Of a DNA stretch of 13,359 nucleotides, positions 1-7,592 are shown piece by piece. The position numbers and the translations under genes were made by a program. The stretch lies in assembly GCA_023391955.1 (NCBI GenBank), contig JAEWAA010000140.1, positions 1 through 13,359 on the forward strand. Reading direction: 5' to 3'. Below the pieces are notes generated by a model that saw only the letters and a list, made by a program, of their open reading frames with translations, was not told the origin of the DNA and did no database searches. Positions within the stretch are counted from its first letter, which is position 1. Every line of letters begins with the position of its first letter. This DNA comes from Bacillota bacterium. GTDB taxonomy: Bacteria > Bacillota > Bacilli > Paenibacillales > NBRC-103111.

Positions 1-214
1 ATTCCGTGCTGGTCCCCCGAAGACTGTCCCGTTCGGCTTTGGCCACGGGTGTCTGGTTCACAGAGCTATACAGCTCCCCCTCTACCCGAATGACCGGCGC
101 GCTCTGACCTGATCCCGCTGCAGAAGCGGAAGCAGTGCCGAATGGAACCGCTTGCAAAAACAATAAAACCATCATCCCCCATACCAGCATCCGTGATACA
201 CGTTTTTTCAACAC
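1..214 (-). CDS. N-terminal part of an unidentified secreted protein (runs off the left edge)
   Basis: The first 71 codons of a minus-strand gene are present and open to the window edge. The start is GTG at 214, followed directly by TTG; AAGGAGG lies about six bases upstream, which makes the start convincing. The N-terminus is a classic Sec signal peptide: basic KKR, a hydrophobic stretch (residues about 9-24, MLVWGMMVLLFLQAV), then an ASASA-type cleavage region near residue 32. The mature part begins GSGQSAPVIRVEGELYSS. No lipobox cysteine is visible, so it is probably released or wall-associated. It starts 40 bases after the glycosidase gene, so the two are probably cotranscribed. An extracellular polysaccharide-active enzyme or carbohydrate-binding module would fit, and the VIRVEGELY stretch loosely recalls the first strand of CBM6/35-type modules, but too little is visible to assign a function. 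Confidence 0.8.
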   Translation of the reverse strand, partial: MLKKRVSRMLVWGMMVLLFLQAVPFGTASASAAGSGQSAPVIRVEGELYSSVNQTPVAKAERDSLRGTSTE

Positions 215-254
215 GCAATCCCTCCTTAAATTGGGTGCGGGAACAGCCCCTTAC

Positions 255-1223
255 CTAGCGGGGCCATTCCCAATGAAGCAGGTCCTTGCTCCAGGCAATG
301 CCGATGGAAGCATAGGTATCGAACAGAATACGCTCATCCTCCGGCCCGCTGCCATGGAAAAACATCACATACGTCTCCACTCCCGCTATATGACGCAGGT
401 CCAGCACAAAAGCGGCAGTCAATCTGCCTTTTGCCCACCCCCAATCCTCCTGGCCTAAGGTAATTAATCCGGCGTCATCCTGCCAATGCAGCAAATCCCG
501 GGAACGTTTGACGCCAATGCCGTTCTCCGGGGAGTGGAACATCACATATTCCCCTTCATGCCGGATAATGCACACATTCTCTCCGGCATCCTCACGGCCG
601 CAATAGGTCCATTGGCGGAAGTCCTCCGTCTTGGACATACTGACGCCGTTCTGCTTATAGAAGCAGTACCATTCCCCCGGTTTGGCCGCATTCTCCACCA
701 GATAAGGGTCGATCATCCGGCCCATATCCTGCTCCGCGACCCCGTCGCCTTTAACACGGAGCAGCTGCGGCTCCCCCCAAACAGATAAATCCCGGCTTTC
801 CATCATCCAAATCCGGCTGTTGCCATTGCCGTATTTTTCCCCGTTGGGACGGGGATAGGTTTGAAGGCACATAAGCCATCTGCCGTCTGACCGGATGATG
901 TTGCCGGGACTGGAATAATTGCAGCTTTGGTCTTTTGGGGTCAAAATCCGGGGTTCGCTCCAGGCACGAAGATCCGTGCTTTCACTCACCGCCGTATACA
1001 AATAAACAGATCCATCCGCTTCCGTTTCCACCAAAGTATAGAAAAGACGGACGATGCCGTCATGATAGACTGCACAAGGGTCACGGAAGGCCCTCCGGTG
1101 ATCCCCGCGCAGCAGAACCGGGGATGGCAATTGAGCCAGATTCATCACTTTCTCCACTTCCTCCCGCTTCTTGCGGAGAAGAAGCTGTTCAAAAGTCATA
1201 TGGGATGAATAAATATTCGGCAA
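255..1223 (-). CDS. GH43-like five-bladed beta-propeller glycosidase, probably cytoplasmic
   Basis: About 322 residues. The protein shows repeated propeller-blade features: FRDPCAVYHDG followed by RLFYT near the N-terminus (the RDP Asp is the usual GH43/GH32-type base), then W-S-x-P blade ends (LRAWSEP, LSVWGEP), MIDPYLVE in mid-protein (an Asp typical of the second catalytic position), FHSPENGIG, and repeated SRDLLHW / SKDLLHW blade closures. This fits inverting glycosidases of the GH43 or a related propeller clan; the substrate cannot be read off. No signal peptide is seen, so it probably acts on imported oligosaccharides. Start: TTG at 1223 has GGAG five bases upstream (1229-1232). The GTG at 1229 overlaps that Shine-Dalgarno, and the ATG at 1199 has none. 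The gene lies downstream of the transporter genes and 40 bases ahead of the secreted-protein gene. A 17-base inverted repeat half overlaps its start. Confidence 0.82.
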   Translation of the reverse strand: MPNIYSSHMTFEQLLLRKKREEVEKVMNLAQLPSPVLLRGDHRRAFRDPCAVYHDGIVRLFYTLVETEADGSVYLYTAVSESTDLRAWSEPRILTPKDQSCNYSSPGNIIRSDGRWLMCLQTYPRPNGEKYGNGNSRIWMMESRDLSVWGEPQLLRVKGDGVAEQDMGRMIDPYLVENAAKPGEWYCFYKQNGVSMSKTEDFRQWTYCGREDAGENVCIIRHEGEYVMFHSPENGIGVKRSRDLLHWQDDAGLITLGQEDWGWAKGRLTAAFVLDLRHIAGVETYVMFFHGSGPEDERILFDTYASIGIAWSKDLLHWEWPR

Positions 1224-1374
1224 GGTCACTCCCTTCCGGAAAAGGCTGTCTTGGAAGCTTCAAACAGATTTTGTCCGCTTTCTTTTGAATCTATTATTAG
1301 GTAAAAAGCGGCCAAAAAAACTCGCCCTCAAGACACCCTTTTCCTCCCGGTCCTTTCTGCCGAATATTTATTCA
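1206..1374. repeat. Perfect 17-bp inverted repeat flanking the start of the glycosidase gene
   Basis: The left arm is at 1206-1222 (TGAATAAATATTCGGCA) and its exact reverse complement is at 1358-1374, 135 bases apart. The left arm covers the last two bases of the TTG start and the next five codons of the glycosidase gene. Each arm contains a shorter palindrome, GAATA-AA-TATTC (1207-1218, and its complement at 1362-1373). This fits either a pair of protein-binding operators or a long-range mRNA stem over the start codon. No transposase or target duplication is visible. Confidence 0.8.
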
Positions 1375-1419
1375 CCTTGACTGACTTTTAAGCAGCCTGC
1401 TTCCCGGCCGAAGCTTTTG
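1224..1419 (-). other. Gap between binding-protein and glycosidase genes
   Basis: About 195 bases with no coding sequence seen. Just after the binding-protein stop, on the minus strand, come two overlapping small hairpins: GCTTC/GAAGC (1399-1403 with 1410-1414) and AAGCA/TGCTT around 1390-1402. Neither has a T-run, so they look like 3'-end stabilising or processing structures rather than a terminator. Then follow the two nested inverted repeats listed separately. Transcription may continue from the transporter operon or start anew here; no strong promoter is visible. Confidence 0.45.
1269..1317. repeat. Nested imperfect inverted repeat in the glycosidase leader
   Basis: TTTTGTCCGCTTT at 1269-1281 pairs with AAAGCGGCCAAAA at 1305-1317: 13 positions with one mismatch (1274/1312) and a 23-base AT-rich loop. 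It lies inside the larger 17-bp repeat. It is not a terminator, since neither strand has a T-run after the stem. The minus-strand loop contains AATAAT (1293-1298), one mismatch from a -10 box but without a good -35. The arms faintly resemble a CcpA cre site (AAAGCGG core), but the conserved outer TG and CA are missing. Confidence 0.6.
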
Positions 1420-3014
1420 TTATTTTAATTGGTCCTTATTTTTTTGATACCATTCGTTGACCATCTTCTCCACATTTTCGCCGCCCAGACGTTTCCACTC
1501 CTTGCGCAGCTCCTCCAGGCCTGTTTTGGCGCTCATGGCGGAGCCGCCGGTGATAACCTTGGACTCGATTTGCTCGGCGATGGGATTGAAGGTGGCGATC
1601 AATTGACTCAGCTCCGGCATGCTGGGGCTGTACGGAATATCCTTGCGGTATTTATTTTTCATGGCCAGTGTCAAGGCATTGGCTTTTTCCTTGGCATATT
1701 CCTGGGAGATGGCATCGGAAGCAGCCATAATCGGGAACCAGTCCGGTTTCGGGGAATATTGGCTCAGTATAGGATACTCGTTGGCATAGTCCACTTCCTT
1801 GCGGAATTTGGCCGCATCGATGGTTTGCGGAACGCCGTTTACGTCCTTATAATGAACGTTTTCTTCCCCTTGTCTAAGGGGCTCCAGCCTGTCTCCAGCA
1901 TCCAATCCAGGAATTTCACAGCGGCTTCAATCTTATCCTCCTTCATCTTGCTGTTGAAGGCTACGAGAATGGACGGTGGCGCTTCCTGGAACAGACCGGA
2001 TTTACCGAAGGGGCTTGCCACCGGCTCCAGAGCTGTCATTTTGGCCTCCGGCACATTCTTCTTCAGATCCACAAACTGCTGCTCCATATTCCAGCTGCCC
2101 AGTAAAATCCCTGCTTTGCCGGTGGTCCAGAACTGGAGGGCACGCTGGAAGCTTTTGTCGGTGATGAATTCCTGATCAATGAGGCCTTCGTCGTACATTT
2201 TCTTCTGGTAATCCAGGCTGTCGCCGTAACGGTCCAGGGTTCTTCCGAAGGCCAGCTTATCCCCTTCCAGGTACCATTGAACCGGATGGGTCAGGAACAG
2301 GTTGCGCAGAATAATATTGCCCGTGTTGGTGAACACAATCGGCACGGTGTCGGCCTTGCCGTTGCCATCGGGGTCGCCGGTTTTGAATTTGCGGGCTACC
2401 TCCAGCAGCTCTTCCGTTGTGGTGGGGGTTTTCAGGCCCAGCTTATCCAGCCAGTCCTGGCGGATCCAGATGCCCATGTTGGCAATGGAATCGGCACCCC
2501 GGACACTGGCCATCATATAGGTTTTGCCTTCCACCGTCAGGTAGGATTTCAGCTCCGGATGCTCGGCCAGATATTTCTTGTAGGTGGTGCTGTATTTCTC
2601 AATGTACTGGTCGATGGGCTGGATGGCGCCTTGGTTGGCCAGCTGGGCGATATAGTTGCGGTCATACTCCCAGATCAGATCCGGGGCGCTGCCCGAGGCG
2701 ATCAGGGTGTTCAGCTTGGTTTGAGCTTCATTCCGGGGAACAGGCACCCACTTTACGGTAGTCGGAGCATGTTCGTTGATCCACTTGGTCCACCGGTTAT
2801 TCTCATAATTGCCTTCCTCGGCAGGAACCTTCCCCCGGTCAAACATGGAGATGCTGATTTCTTTTTTGGGCCCAGTAGAGGCTGTACCCGCACCGGCGGA
2901 GGCGGCGGGAGAAGCGGCGGAATCCTTGCCCTTGTCATCCCCGCAAGCGGCCAGCAGGGTTGCCGACAAGCTTGCAACCACAACGGAAGCGATTACTTTT
3001 GATGCTGTTTTCAT
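1420..3014 (-). pseudogene. LplA-like ABC solute-binding lipoprotein, split by a one-base frameshift
   Basis: Read with one added base this is a protein of about 531 residues, the usual size for LplA-type CUT1 binding proteins. The ATG at 3014 has AAGGGG eight bases upstream. A lipoprotein signal peptide ends in lipobox LAAC (Cys24), followed by a low-complexity Ala/Ser/Gly linker. The first frame (3014-1839) runs through the binding domain to FLDWMLETGWSPL and then degenerates to a stop. The second frame (open to 1420) continues as RQGEENVHYKDVNG and holds the normal C-terminal lobe to KNKDQLK. The join lies at the C4 run complementary to 1878-1881: with a fifth C the protein reads GWSPLRQGEENVHYK without a break. 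As written the product would lack its last third. It sits 76 bases after the second permease. This may be a true mutation or a homopolymer error; the rest of the gene shows no decay. Confidence 0.85.
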
Positions 3015-3090
3015 TGTCTCATCCCCTTAGTTTATTTCACCTATCTGATCTATATCGAAGGTTGGAAGTCCGAAGCTCCCTCCTATGATA

Positions 3091-3987
3091 TCAACCTTTC
3101 ACAGAACCGATCAATACGCCCTTTACAAAGTGCTTCTGCAAAAACGGATATACGCATAATACCGGGGTAATGGCGATGACCACCGACGCTGCTTTGATGC
3201 CCTCCGGTGTCAGCATAACCGATGAGGCGCCTTCGCTGCCGCCGCCGCTGTTCAAGAGGCTCTGATCCACCTGCTTGATCATCTGGTACAGCTTCAGCAT
3301 CAGGGTCTGCAGGTCGGCGCTGGTAATGTACAGCATGACGTTAAAGTAGGAGTTCCACCAGCTTACCGCGTAGAACAGGGACAGCGCCGCCAGAATCGGC
3401 TTGCACAAGGGAAGCATAATCCGCACCAGAATCAGCCAATTGCCAGCTCCGTCAATGGATGCCGACTCCTCGATCTCGTCGGGCAGACCCTCCATGAAGC
3501 TTTTCATGACGAACATGTTATAGGTACTGATCAACGCGGGCATCCAGAGAGCAAAGTAGGAATCCATCAGTCCCAAGGATTTTATCAGGATAAAATTGGG
3601 GATAATTCCAGATATATAAATCATGGTGAAGGTAATGAACATCAATAACGGGCCACGGCCCACCAGCCGCTTGCGGGACAAGGGATAGGCCGCCAGCACA
3701 GTCATGACCATATTCATTAGTGTGCCCACAGCAGTCACAATTACGGTATTTCCCATGGCATGAATCAATTGCCCGTCCTCAAGCAGCCGTTTGTACGCCT
3801 CCGTATTAAATTCCACTGGCCAAAAGAACACCTCTCCGGCCGTTATGGCTCTGCTGCTGCTGAAGGAAGCGGCAATTTCGTACAGGAAGGGATACAAGGT
3901 GAATAAGGACATGATGCCAAGGAAGATATAATTGAGCGTATGCCCCGCCAATGACCACGGGGAATGCTTTGCGATAAAACGCTTCAT
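3091..3987 (-). CDS. CUT1-type sugar ABC permease (YtcP/LplC-like)
   Basis: About 298 residues, six predicted membrane segments, binding-protein-dependent transport domain. The cytoplasmic EAA loop that docks the ATPase is clear: EESASIDGAGNWLILVRIMLP. The C-terminus GVLIGSVKG is typical of the second permease in LplABC/YtcP systems. The start is taken as ATG at 3987, two bases after the stop of the upstream permease, with AAAGGGGG eleven bases before it; a TTG at 3996 in the same frame would overlap the upstream gene. It pairs with the preceding permease to form the membrane channel for an oligosaccharide delivered by the lipoprotein encoded next. No ATPase gene is present, so a shared MsmX-type ATPase encoded elsewhere is inferred. 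The gene is intact. Confidence 0.93.
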   Translation of the reverse strand: MKRFIAKHSPWSLAGHTLNYIFLGIMSLFTLYPFLYEIAASFSSSRAITAGEVFFWPVEFNTEAYKRLLEDGQLIHAMGNTVIVTAVGTLMNMVMTVLAAYPLSRKRLVGRGPLLMFITFTMIYISGIIPNFILIKSLGLMDSYFALWMPALISTYNMFVMKSFMEGLPDEIEESASIDGAGNWLILVRIMLPLCKPILAALSLFYAVSWWNSYFNVMLYITSADLQTLMLKLYQMIKQVDQSLLNSGGGSEGASSVMLTPEGIKAASVVIAITPVLCVYPFLQKHFVKGVLIGSVKG

Positions 3988-3989
3988 GC

Positions 3990-4979
3990 CTACCAAAGCC
4001 CCCTTTCACCGAATAGCCGGATAATCCGGTTTACGCTGACTACCAGAACCAGACTGATCAGGGACTGGAACAGCCCCAAGGCCGTGGTATAGCTGTAATT
4101 CATATTCTGGAGACCCACCCGGTACACATAGGTGCTAATCACATCAGCCACATCCAATACAGAATCGTTCTGCAGCGCCAGGGTTTGCTCCAGCCCTACA
4201 TCCATCATGCTGCCCATGCGCAGAATCAGCAGAATGGCAATGGTGCTCCGGATACCCGGCAGTGTGATATGCCAGACCTGGCGCAGCTTGTTGGCTCCGT
4301 CGATTTTGGCCGCTTCATACAGCTGCGGATCAATGGAAGCCATCGCCGCCAAATAGAGGATGGTGCCCCAGCCTGCCTCCCGCCAAATGGAGGAAGCAGT
4401 ATATGCCACCGGCCACCAGGAGGACTTGGCCATAAAGTAGATGGGCTCTATGCCGAACACATTGGTCAGGAGCAAGTTCACCACACCGGTGCTTGGCGAT
4501 AACAGGGCAATCAGAATGCCGCCCAGCACCACCCATGAGATAAAGTGGGGAATGTACAGGAGGATTTGCACCAGCCGCTTGTACCCTTCCACCCGGACCT
4601 CATTTAAGAGCAGCGCCAATAGAATGGGCACCGGAAAACCAAACACCAGACTGTACACATTCAAGAGCAGGGTATTGCGCAGCACCCGCCAGAAGTCCGT
4701 GCTTTCGAACAGCATCCGGAAATTCTTCAGTCCTACCCAATCGCTGCCCAGAATCCCGTCCGCAAAGCGGTAATTCTTAAAGGCAATGATTTCCCCGAGC
4801 ATGGGGGAATACTTGAACAGAAGATAAAACAGCAGCACCGGGACCAGCATCATATATAAGGATTTATCCCGCTTGATCCCTCTCCACAGTCTTCCTTGCC
4901 GCGGTGCGGCCAAAGCCGGGCTGCCCTGCAGACCCTCTCCGGCGGCTGCGGCCATTTTCTCTTTCATCTCTCTCACCAT
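3990..4979 (-). CDS. CUT1-type sugar ABC permease (LplB-like)
   Basis: About 329 residues. A basic cytoplasmic tail (RRGIKRDK-like region) is followed by a first TM segment (SLYMMLVPVLLFYLLFKYSPM) and five more membrane spans. The EAA loop is YEAAKIDGANKLRQVWHITLP. This matches LplB-type permeases. The reading frame stays open upstream to 5165, but those codons run into the regulator's terminator and look non-coding. ATG at 4979 has AGGA nine bases upstream; ATG at 4967 is the main alternative, with AGGAG twelve bases upstream. It is the first gene of the transporter operon: permease, permease, binding protein. The terminator at 5130-5173 separates it from the regulator, so it needs its own promoter in about 4990-5128; direct repeats that could be activator sites lie there. 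Confidence 0.92.
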   Translation of the reverse strand: MVREMKEKMAAAAGEGLQGSPALAAPRQGRLWRGIKRDKSLYMMLVPVLLFYLLFKYSPMLGEIIAFKNYRFADGILGSDWVGLKNFRMLFESTDFWRVLRNTLLLNVYSLVFGFPVPILLALLLNEVRVEGYKRLVQILLYIPHFISWVVLGGILIALLSPSTGVVNLLLTNVFGIEPIYFMAKSSWWPVAYTASSIWREAGWGTILYLAAMASIDPQLYEAAKIDGANKLRQVWHITLPGIRSTIAILLILRMGSMMDVGLEQTLALQNDSVLDVADVISTYVYRVGLQNMNYSYTTALGLFQSLISLVLVVSVNRIIRLFGERGLW

Positions 4980-5068
4980 CTCCTGACATCCTAATCTCCC
5001 GCTGACAGGTTCATCGTACCGGAATCCCTGTCCTGTTGAATACAGACCGCTTCCCAAATCGGGCACAA

Positions 5069-5121
5069 TTCTTGGTTTTTGGGTGCTCACCATTCTTGCA
5101 GTAGGGGAATTTTCTTGGTTT
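5069..5121 (-). promoter_or_regulatory. Direct repeats upstream of the transporter operon, candidate AraC-type operator
   Basis: On the minus strand AAACCAAGAA occurs twice (5112-5121 and 5069-5078), 43 bases apart or about four helical turns. A shorter third copy, CAAGAA (5093-5098), lies between them in the same orientation. They sit about 90-140 bases upstream of the first permease gene. AraC-family activators usually bind direct repeats at such a place. The link to the neighbouring regulator is inference. Confidence 0.4.
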
Positions 5122-5129
5122 CCGCATAG

Positions 5130-5173
5130 AAAAAAGCCCGTCCCATGGCTCTTTGGTGGAGTCACAGACGGGC
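5130..5173 (-). terminator. Rho-independent terminator of the AraC-type regulator gene
   Basis: On the minus strand, GCCCGTC (5167-5173) pairs with GACGGGC (5136-5142) and is followed directly by TTTTTT (5130-5135). The loop is about 24 bases and can form a small inner CTC/GAG pairing. It starts about 20 bases after the regulator stop and isolates the regulator from the transporter operon. Confidence 0.8.
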
Positions 5174-5194
5174 GGTCAGCTAAATGTGGAGTCT

Positions 5195-7503
5195 TTATGG
5201 GCCGGAGCTTCCGACGGTCTGCTCACGGTATTCCGTGGGCGTCAGTCCGGTATATTTTTTGAAGGTGCGGGTGAAGCTGCGGGAATGCATATACCCGACG
5301 GCATCGGAGACGTCGTTAATCTTGATGGTTTTGTCCCGGAGCAGCTCCTTGGCGGCGTCAATCCGGATTTTGATCAAATAGTCGATGAAATTATCCTCCA
5401 TCTGCTCCTTGAACAGCTTGGAGATGTAGGTGGGGTGAAGATCAAATTCCTCGGCCAGCCGGTCTAGGGACAAGCCGCTGTCCCGGTAATTCTCCTGAAT
5501 GAATTGAAGGATACGACCGATATGCTCATTTTTCCCTCTTTGGCTGCGCCGTTTTTCTATTTTGCCGGCAAACCCCAACAGCACGGCCTCCACCACTTGT
5601 TCGGTCTCCCGCACATTCTCGCAGCGGTTGATCCGTTCATACAGGTTGCCGATTTCGTTCAGGGTTTCCTCCGTATCCATGCCGATGGACTCCATGGTTT
5701 GCGTGGCCCGCATCACCAATTCGAAGGAAAACTGGCGGATTAAATCCGGCGGCAGGTTATGGTTGACGGCTTCCTGGAAGATCCCCTTGAGATCATGAAG
5801 TCCCTTGTCCATTTCACTCTGCTTCAAGGCATCCACAATCCGGTCGATCATCCGCACAATATGGTAATAATCCTGATTGTCCGGCGTCTGTACGTCCAGA
5901 ATGGAGATAACGCCGTGATTGCCGGCCACCATCTTGTAGTGAAGAGCCTGCTGGGATTCGGCGTAAGACAACGGAACATCCTTCAGCTCCCGGTATCCCC
6001 GGCCCAAGCCTGCAATGACCGTCAGTCCGATCTGCCTGTTCATCACATTCAGAATTTGCTCCAGAAGGGCCATGGCCCGCAGATGATTCTGCTCCTCATC
6101 CCCCTCCGCGAAGCTGAACACAATCACAGCCCGGCCGCCGCCCAGGTCGATAGCCGATCCGGCATTCTCCGAATTGATGATTTCCTCGGCCACATTGCAC
6201 AGCGCATAGGTGTAGAGCGTCTGATCCCTGGGCGCTATGCCCCCTTCCTTGCCGATCTCCGCCGTACACACCACATACCATTCCGGAAAAAGACGGATCC
6301 CCGTAAACTCCAGATGCGGGGCAATAACCGCATAGTCTGTCCGGTAACCCACCAGAACATCCATGATGGTCCGCCATTTCAGCATGGGCTTGGAATCCCG
6401 GAGCTGCTGCTCCAGCTTCTCCCGGTCCACAAACATCTGGTCGAAGAAGCTCTCCAGGTAAGAGACACCCCGTGGAGCGGAGGCGGCAGCACCTCCCCAT
6501 GCAGGTCTGCCATTGCGGGACAGCTTGCCCAGCATCCGTCTATGGGGCTGAAGGTGCGCCGGTTCACCACAAAGAGAATCACGAATGCCACTAGAAACAG
6601 CACCACAGCCAGCAAAATCAGTAAATTCCGCGTCACCGTCAGGGGCTTGTACATTTGGCTCTCGGGGATAATATTCACGATCTTCCAGCCGGTATAAGCG
6701 GAGGTTTTGTAGGAGACGGTTTGCTTCACGTTATCCACCATGGCGCTGTACGATCCGCTTTCTTGCCCGCTTAGCACCTGCCGGATATAAGGCAGCTCTC
6801 CCATCTTGCTGTAAAGCATGGAGGCATCATCATGTGCGACAACCTGCCCCGTTTTGTCCAGAATAAAGGTATGTCCCGGCGATTCCTTCTCATAAATATC
6901 GTGGATCATCCGGTACAGCACATCCACGTCAATGTTGGCGGCCACCACGCCCTTCCGATAGCCCGGAGCGCTAAGCGGCGGATAAGAGCGGATTAGAGTC
7001 ACAACGTCACGGTTCACATTTCCGTCCCAAATTTTGTGGGTGGTGAGCCACTGAAAGTAGTCGGGAATCTCCAGATATTCCGCGATCCAGCTGTTCTCCG
7101 ACTGGTCTTTGGTGGTATAAAACCGGTCTGACAGAATGTTGCCGCTTACATCCGAATACGCAAAGATGGAGGAGAATTGAAGATTATTGTTCAGGAATTT
7201 GCCCAGCTTGGAGTTCAGGACGAAGAAATTATCGTTCTTCTGAGCATTATCCTTGTAGCTGTCATTCATGAAATATACAAATTCTAACTCATTTGTGAGT
7301 TGGAGTAAGTTAGCTTCCGTTTGCTGGAACGACAGCTCGATCTTTTGGTCAATCTGCTTCAGTAGAGCCATGTTTGTTTCCTTCAGCTGCTGCTCCAACC
7401 CCCGGACCGTGCTTTGGTACGAAAAGAAAAAAGCCAGGGATATAACAGCCAACAGCAGGCTGCCGTATATCAGCATGATCCTCCCTGTAACGCCGATTTT
7501 CAT
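5195..7503 (-). pseudogene. YesS-like membrane-bound AraC-family regulator, split by a one-base frameshift
   Basis: With one base restored this is a protein of about 769 residues with the known one-component layout. TM1 is at about residues 9-29, an extracellular Cache-like sensor domain at about 30-290 (FILDKTGQVVAHDD and GWKIVNIIPESQ are typical), and TM2 at about 293-313. A cytoplasmic linker region follows, and a C-terminal AraC HTH pair of about 100 residues (SLDRLAEEFDLHPTYISKLF and DVSDAVGYMHSRSFTRTFKK, then the YREQ end). The first frame (7503 to 6379) is sensible up to VNRRTFSPID and then turns to Trp/Cys/Ser-rich nonsense. The other frame takes over at RMLGKLSRNG (about 6535). A missing base within 6536-6547 explains both. 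Start: ATG at 7503, with an in-frame stop just upstream and a close AAGGA; ATG at 7476 with GGGAGG three bases away is possible. It probably senses an extracellular sugar and activates the downstream transporter genes. As written it would lose its DNA-binding half. Confidence 0.85.
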
Positions 7504-7524
7504 CTTCCTTTAGCCTACCGGTAT

Positions 7525-7540
7525 GCTGCATAAAAGCAGC
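7525..7540 (-). other. Small hairpin between the lysC terminator and the regulator start
   Basis: GCTGC TTTTAT GCAGC on the minus strand is a perfect 5-bp stem with a 6-base loop. It shares two bases (7539-7540) with the terminator stem just upstream, so the two hairpins compete. The T-run of the terminator forms the loop of this hairpin. Confidence 0.45.
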
Positions 7541-7568
7541 ACAGACAGCCCTTACAGGCCGTCTGTGC
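7532..7568 (-). terminator. Probable terminator of the aspartokinase gene
   Basis: On the minus strand GCACAGAC (7561-7568) pairs with GTCTGTGC (7539-7546), with one mismatch and then three more inner pairs around the loop TGTAAG. TGC and then TTTT (7532-7535) follow. The stem is strong but the T-run is short and displaced, so some readthrough into the regulator gene is likely. No clear separate promoter for the regulator was seen. Confidence 0.65.
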
Positions 7569-7592
7569 GGATCTTTATAGAGGAATGTCCGG

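Noticed and set aside
1269..1317. CcpA cre site in the glycosidase leader
   Set aside because: The AAAGCGG core is present, but the conserved outer TG and CA positions do not match.
1399..1414. Terminator after the binding-protein gene
   Set aside because: The GCTTC/GAAGC hairpin is short and has no T-run on the minus strand.
1870..1890. Canonical -1 programmed frameshift heptamer (X XXY YYZ) at the binding-protein break
   Set aside because: The zero-frame heptamer is C CCC TTA; the A-site tRNA could not re-pair after slipping, and no downstream pseudoknot was recognised. Only single-tRNA slippage on CCC remains possible.
1429..3002. Plus-strand ORFs of 248 and 241 codons
   Set aside because: Both are antisense to the binding-protein gene and its C-terminal frame; no initiation signal.
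5759..6697. Plus-strand ORF of 312 codons
   Set aside because: Antisense to the regulator gene, spanning its frameshift; rich in His, Gln and Arg as expected from a shadow frame.
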